DNA of 36,452 bases from Lobulomyces angularis (taxonomy: Eukaryota; Chytridiomycota; Chytridiomycetes; Lobulomycetales; Lobulomycetaceae): assembly GCA_027604685.1 (NCBI GenBank), contig JADHYX010000200.1:1-36452 (forward strand), in the 5' to 3' direction. The notes under the pieces were generated by a model that saw nothing but the letters and a program-made list of their open reading frames with translations, was not told where the DNA came from and made no database searches. The stretch's first letter is position 1, and every line of letters begins with the position of its first letter. This document shows, piece after piece, positions 30,830-36,452 of the stretch. Both the position numbers and the translations under genes were made by a program.

Positions 30830-33800
30830 ATGTTTGGTAATTAAAAAAATTGCTAATATACTTTACTTAATTTTTTAAATATTTTTTTTTTTTTTTTTTT
30901 TTTAGGTGTAAAAAATGATCTAAAAAAAAAAAGATCATCTTTTTCTTCGTCATTAGCAGTATTAACTTTTTGGTTTAATAAAAAAAATTAATTAAAAAAA
31001 AAAGTAAATAATTGAAAATCTTTTTTTTAAAAATCTTAATTTACAGGGGAAATACAAAATCTATGAATTTAGTAGGAAAAATTAATGAAACAAATTATAC
31101 ATCTCGAATTATCGGTAGATTTCAGCGGCTTAAATGTATTAAGCATCCTTCTCTTTGCCAGTATGTGGTAAATTTATATTTTTTTTTAATTTGATGTTTA
31201 TAATTACTCATAGGAAATACTCAAAAGTAGAAATGAACGAATATATATTATAAGTGAAAGTTTTCCAACTACTTTAAAATCTATATACGTAGCCAATGGA
31301 GGACGTCTAAAAAATTTGGATACTTTGAGAAGGTAAAGCTAACTATAACTTCAAAATTAATAAAAATTAGATTAGCAGTAGAGATATTAGAAGCATTGTT
31401 ATATCTAGAATCATTGAATATTAGTCACCGTAACATATGTTCTGACAACATCTTAATCAGTGAAGATGGTGGAGTAAAATTGAGCAATTGGGGATTAAAC
31501 GCAATGTCTGGCAACGGTTAAGCAATAGAATTCTTTTTTCCTGACATTGTCTTTTTTTTTAGGTGAAGATGTTCCGTTTCCTATCGGGTATGAAGTTTTT
31601 TGTTTAATCAATGTTGAATTTTAGATAGCCATCCAATGTATTTGCCCCCTGAGTCGATATTTTCTTATGATGCATTGAAATATACCTTTAATCCAAAAGC
31701 AGACGTTTGGTCTCTTGGGATTTTACTGTTAGGTGCGTCAACTTTTTTTTTAAATATTGTAGCATAAATCTGTTTCCTCCTGTTAGAATTATATTATGGT
31801 GAAAACTTTTTTGGTTTAAATGACTCTAATGATATACAATCAATCTTTGGACAATTGGAACGTTGGATATTTCCAGATGCAAATAGTTCAGGCTGGAAGT
31901 ACAATTCATTAGAGGAGTTATTTGATAAGCAAGAGTTTGAAATTGATTTCGAATTAAGAAGCTTCATTAAATCTTGTTTAACGGTAGATATCGGCAGTAG
32001 GCCCTCTTTAGAAGAGATTTTTTCACACGATTTTATCAAACAGTTTGTAAATTCCTTAGCAAAAAAAAACCAACTGTATAAACGTGCCCCAGTGTTACTA
32101 AGTTCCTTTGCTAAACCTGTGACGGCATCGGAAAACACTTCGGATCCTTTTGATATACTAAATTTAAACGAAATATTTCATTTATGGTTACTTTCAATAA
32201 ATGGAAATATTGATGCTGAATTAATAAAACAAGGATCCAGCACTATTCCCTCTATGGAAAAAATACCAAATTTAATACAAGTTGAATTAGACCTTGAAGC
32301 GACTCTTGATTCTGTAAATTCAACATGTAAATCTCTAAACAATTAAAAATTATAAAAACAGGCTTTACCACATGTGAATAGACTTTATTCTGATAAAACT
32401 TATTTAATATCACTGGACCATTTAAGAAGAGTTTGTTTAGAATCCTCCAATCTAGAGGTATCTCCTAAAGATAACCTCAGAAAAAGTTCTTCTTTTTCGC
32501 AGCTGTTATTAGATACTTTTGATGAAGTACTAAATTCACCATTAGCCATAAAAAATTATAGAGCTGAAGATTGGAAAAAAAATCCTGAATGGAAACATGA
32601 AAATTTAAATAACGATGAAGAGCAGAATTTGAAAAGACTTTATGACCAGAGGATTCAGTTGAAAGCAAAAGAAAAATCTGTTGGTAAATTAGACTTCCTT
32701 TTGTTAAAACGTATATGTATATTTTTTTTTTTTTTTTTTGATAAATATGTAGCTTACCAATATCAAAGAATAAAATTATTTAAAAAGCTCTTAACAGAAT
32801 TTCCTTTATCAAAGAATGAAATTCGTGCGGAATCTTTAATCGACATTCCTCCTGTACGTGAAAAATAATTTATTTACGTTAATTTTTTTTTTTTTTTTTT
32901 TTTAATTATTTCCTAGATTTTTAGAGGAAAGATTTGGGCAGCTTTGTTAAACGTGTGTGGAAATCCGCAGTATTTTTTTGATAAAATTGATACTACAATA
33001 GAACTTACAACAGATAGGGTAAAAAGTGTTAAGAATTAATAATTTTTTTTTTTTTTTAATTTTTTTAATTATATTTTTAATTTTTAAAATTACAGCAACT
33101 GGACCTCGATATTCCACGTTGTCACCAGGTAATCACATAAAAAAATATTTTATTTAAATAATTATATTATCAAGTATAACGAATTACTTTCATCTCATGT
33201 TGGAAGGGATGTTTTAAAGCGAATTCTAGTATAATAAAGTTGTTATAAATTTTTGTTGTTTATGGTACATTTTAGAAAGCATGGGTTTCCACCGAAAAAA
33301 ATAATGTGTACTGGCAGGGACTTGACAGTGTATGTGCTCCATTTGTGAGCTTAAATTTTCAGGATGAAGTAAAAGAAATGAATTAAAAATAATTCAATTA
33401 AATTTTTTTTTTCTTTTGGTTAGGCTATTGCTTTTTTTAGTTTTAAAAGTTTTGCATCGAAATTTTCAATAAAATTTTTTGTGCCAGATAACTCCTTAAT
33501 CATTCAAGAGTACATGACTGCATTACAAGTAAAATTTCAAGAAAAAAATAAATACAAATTTTTTTTTTTTAATAATTTTTGAAATTATTAATAAATAAAA
33601 ATAAAAAATAAAAAAAAATATTAGCAACTAATATCTTTTCACGATCCTGGTAATAAAAAAAAAAAAATTGTGTTTCTTTTTTTATTTTTATTTTTTATAA
33701 TTTTTTTTTGCCCAAAAAAAAAAATAGAACTTTCCTGTTATTTGCATAAAATAGGGTTAAAGCCGGAATTATATGCAATATCATGGGTAATGACTTTATT

Positions 33801-34860
33801 TTCTCATGTATTTCCTTTGGATAAGATTTACCATCTCTGGTAATAAACATGCATTGACAATAGTGAAAATTTTCTTGTATTATTTTAGGGATGCATTTTT
33901 AACGGGCCCTCCATTTCCTCAATTATACGCTGGATATGCTATATTACAGCACTTTAGAGATAGTTTGACTAACCAGGACTTTAATTCAGTAAGAAATCTA
34001 TTATAACTCAACAAAATTAAATAAATTAAAAAAGTGCATGCTGTTATTTTCAGATGTATCAGCAGTTGACATTGAAGAAATTACTCACGTTTTATTTAAA
34101 ACTTCTCGTTTCACCCCTCCTTCTGCGTTATCCCACCTTGAATTTTTTGATCAATCGGTAAATTCTGATATAGATAACTTGAACCTTCCTCAGGTTTCTT
34201 AAAAATAAAAAAATATTTATTAAATCTTTTTTTTTTTTCTTTTTTAAATAATAAGTCTGTTCCTATTGCAGTTAGAAAAGAAGTAAAAAAAATTAAGTTC
34301 TAATTATTGTAACCTTTTTTTTTCTCTTTTTTTTTTTTAAAAAAAAAAGGAATTATCCTTTAGAATATCACTAAATGATTTCAAAGAAATGAAAGCAAAT
34401 AGTTTAGTATTTGATATTAGGGATCCAGCAAATTTTGAATTAGGTTTAACACGAAAAAAATAAAAAAATTGATTTTTTAACTTTTTTTTTATTTATTTAT
34501 TTTAGCTCACATCCCATACTCATATCAAATAAAAATTGAAAATTTTCAACAAATTTTTTCCTTGTTAAAAAATATTGGAAAAAACTTTATCTTTGTTGTC
34601 GTTATTTGTGACGATGATGTTAAAGGTGGAAAGGTAAAATAATATTATAAAAAAAATATTATAAAAAAAATATAATAAACTTAATATTTTATGTTATAAC
34701 ATATTTTCAGTTGGCCAACCTACTAGTCAATGCTAAACTACGCAGAGTTTGCGTTCTACATGCCTCCATGGCTGGAATGGAATACGTCGAACAACACTTA
34801 TGCTCTTGTATTTGTCCTACTATGGATGGAATCGTTAAATGTTTAAATGGAGAAATTTAA
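30830..34860 (+). CDS. TBCK: TBCK: pseudokinase, TBC RabGAP and rhodanese domain protein
   Basis: Homologue of TBCK, in animals a subunit of the Rab5 effector complex FERRY. ATG 30830 (first coding exon only MF plus one base), stop 34858-34860. Kinase-like domain: [20 protein letters not shown], then [20 protein letters not shown] and [20 protein letters not shown]. The catalytic Asp of HRD is Asn (31426-31434) and DFG is replaced by NWG (31486-31494), so it is a pseudokinase. TBC domain: [19 protein letters not shown], the Arg-finger motif DLDIPRCHQ and the Gln-finger motif [13 protein letters not shown] are all intact, so RabGAP activity is plausible. The rest follows animal TBCK closely ([36 protein letters not shown]). 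Rhodanese-like domain from 34353: [19 protein letters not shown], ending [13 protein letters not shown]; no clear active-site Cys loop. About 20 introns, several with very long T runs. It lies head-to-head with a Rab-like GTPase. Confidence 0.93.
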
Positions 34861-35044
34861 AAAATAACAAAATGATATAGAAAAAGTATGAGTTTTTGTT
34901 ATATATTTTTTTTTTTTTAACATCAAAAAAAAAGATTAAATTTTAGATAAAAAAATAAAAATTTCTTAAAATGATTTAATGAAATGGATAACAATTTTTT
35001 TTTTTTTTTATTAAATTTAAATTTATTTTTTATTAATTTTTTTT
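34861..35044. other. tail-to-tail spacer, homopolymer-rich
   Basis: About 180 bp between two 3' ends, made mostly of T and A runs of 8-14 bases. Nothing else seen. Confidence 0.6.
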
Positions 35045-36416
35045 TTAAAAAAAAAAAAAATTATTCAGCTGGTTCCAGCCATCATCAGCATAATAAATTA
35101 TAAATTCAAAATATAAATTATTGTTTGTTTTTTCAACTTGGCATGAATTTTCAAATGATTTTAGTTTTTTTATAACTTGGTCCACATTTTTTGGTAGAGG
35201 CAAAAATTTTATGTTCAACTCTTTTGCTATACTCTTCATTTTTTCTGTTGGTGGTATTATTAAAATTCCCAATTCTGCGTGTACTCTATTTTTTTTTTTT
35301 TAGTAAAAAAAAATAAAATAAAATAAATTTAAAGGTTTAACATTTTTTTTTATATTTTTTTTCTTACAGTGCTAAAAAATCACCCTCTGAATCTCCAACA
35401 TAAATTATACCTTTAAAAAAAAATTTAATTAATGAAAAAAAAAAATCAAAAATTAAACAAAAAAAAAAAAACCTTTTCCATCATTGTCCAGTTCTTTTTG
35501 GAACTTTAACTTATCACATGTATTATATATCTCACCCTGCACTAGGCCACTGGTGACATAGTAGCTATCATTCAATTTTTCAAATATAAAGTTTGGTGAA
35601 TTGATGTTGGTCTCCTCAATAAGATAACTTTTCCCAACTTTTTTAATATTATTTTCATTATTTTGACAGTGGTTATACAAACAACCTCTAATTAAATCCT
35701 TACTCCAATTTAAACTATTGATGTAAAGCGTAATATTACAATTTTTTTTTGCTAAAAAAATTTTTTTTTTACTTTTTTTATGGCATAGTTTTATTTTAAT
35801 TTAAATTTACCTTTATAATTTAAAAAATTACCAAAAAAATGGTTAAAATTTGATCTGGTTTTAATCAACTTTCCACTTTCAAATAATTCAACAGAGTTTA
35901 ATCCTTTTAAAACTTTTTTTTCTTCAAACAGTTGTATTGAGTCAATTTCTGCCTCTCTATTGTTATAAAAAAAAAAAAGATTATAAATATAATAATGAAT
36001 AAGTTCATATTTTTTTATTTTATTTAATTTTAATCTTTACCGAAATTGATAATAAAACATGTATAAAAAGTCGAGCACTTTTTCTTTTTCAATGACATCA
36101 GTATCCTGAACATCCAAAATTTCATTTTTAAAGTGGGAGATATCTTTAGCAGTGGCTTCCAAAACTTTTAACTTTTCAACTCTATAGTCATCAAAATCTT
36201 TCCAATTTGCACCAAAATCACTAGAGTTACTTTGATTATTAGGGTTATTTTTATAGTATGGAAATAAACTTGCTAAATATTGTATTGTATTTTCTGAAGT
36301 TATTGTTCTAGTTTTTTTTAAAAAAAAAAAAAAAAAAGTTTAAATGTTGAAATTACTTTTTTTTCTGTTGTTATGTACCCATCAAAATCAAGTACAAGAT
36401 ATTTGAAATGTTCCAT
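35045..36416 (-). CDS. HAD-superfamily phosphatase, fungal YNL010W-like
   Basis: Predicted cytosolic hydrolase of the haloacid dehalogenase fold. ATG 36416; exon 1 (36416-36379) joins the next at GAT-GG|A to give LVLDFDGTITSENTIQYLAS, the DxDGT nucleophile motif. Then LYINSLNWSKDLIRGCL, where this family usually has S-x-NWS...IRG (motif II region). Then GIIYVGDSEGDFLALVHAEL followed by GILIIPP (motif IV; GDSxxD conserved). The stop is at 35045. Five or so exons are separated by introns dominated by T runs. These motifs, in particular NWSKDLIRG and IYVGDSxxDxxxL, are those of the fungal YNL010W group, whose substrate is uncertain. The last few residues (NNFFFF) read into a T run, so the exact C-terminus could be affected by a homopolymer error. 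Confidence 0.88.
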
Positions 36417-36452
36417 TAAAAGAATTATTGTTTTTAGCAAAAGAAAAAAAAA

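Noticed and set aside
30890..30905. Long T run as a transposon target or poly-A tail
   Set aside because: It is the polypyrimidine end of the first TBCK intron.

Overview
The window is an AT-rich piece of a eukaryotic nuclear genome. It is dense in spliced genes, and most introns are about 30-110 nt with GT...AG ends and T-rich 3' ends. I read thirteen protein-coding loci plus one probable gene relic. The gene set combines fungal-type families (a Vhc1-type vacuolar cation-chloride cotransporter, a YNL010W-type HAD phosphatase, an Flx1/SLC25A32 carrier, a Diaphanous-type formin) with genes that yeasts and most Dikarya lack (TBCK and a PHF14-like PHD protein). This suggests an early-diverging, zoosporic-type fungus or a close relative. 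That placement is inference; no rRNA or other taxonomic marker is present. No tRNA, rRNA or CRISPR was seen.

Layout. 1-1989: no intact gene, decayed coding-like scraps and a 21-bp palindrome. 1990-2451 (-): small charged orphan protein. 3091-4061 (-): unrecognised multipass membrane protein. 4394-5327 (-): secreted DOMON protein with a GPI-type tail. 5989-7229 (-): SLC25A32/Flx1-like mitochondrial carrier, divergent from 7378-8663 (+), a classical short-chain dehydrogenase. 9070-10135 (+): Myb/SANT-like protein. 10520-15037 (+): Vhc1-like SLC12 transporter. 15497-21410 (+): 34-exon formin. 21493 onward: GUCD1-like relic. 22064-23989 (+): PHF14-like PHD protein. 24819/24830-25897 (+): intronless protein of thirteen 20-residue leucine-rich repeats, giant-virus-like in style. 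26523-28349 (-): AVT-type amino-acid transporter. 28783-30538 (-): atypical Rab-like GTPase, head-to-head with 30830-34860 (+), TBCK (pseudokinase + RabGAP TBC + rhodanese). 35045-36416 (-): HAD phosphatase.

The most striking structure is in the formin. Its proline-rich FH1 segment is split into 17 consecutive tiny exons (6 to 57 nt) at 18056-19351, all flanked by phase-1 introns and mostly alternating 27-nt and 9-nt exons that look like tandem duplicates of one another. Any subset could be skipped without breaking the frame, so FH1 length, and hence the number of profilin-binding polyproline tracts, could be tuned by splicing. The 27-nt exons at 19008 and 19149 carry an internal GTATGG at exactly the place where two of the 9-nt exons end in a GTAT donor, which points to how the short exons could have arisen.

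Other points of interest are the virus-like LRR gene, the Rab-like/TBCK gene pair sharing a 291-bp intergenic region, and several loci where the reading frame misses closing by one base. Two of those misses fall at long A runs, so assembly homopolymer errors are a live explanation.
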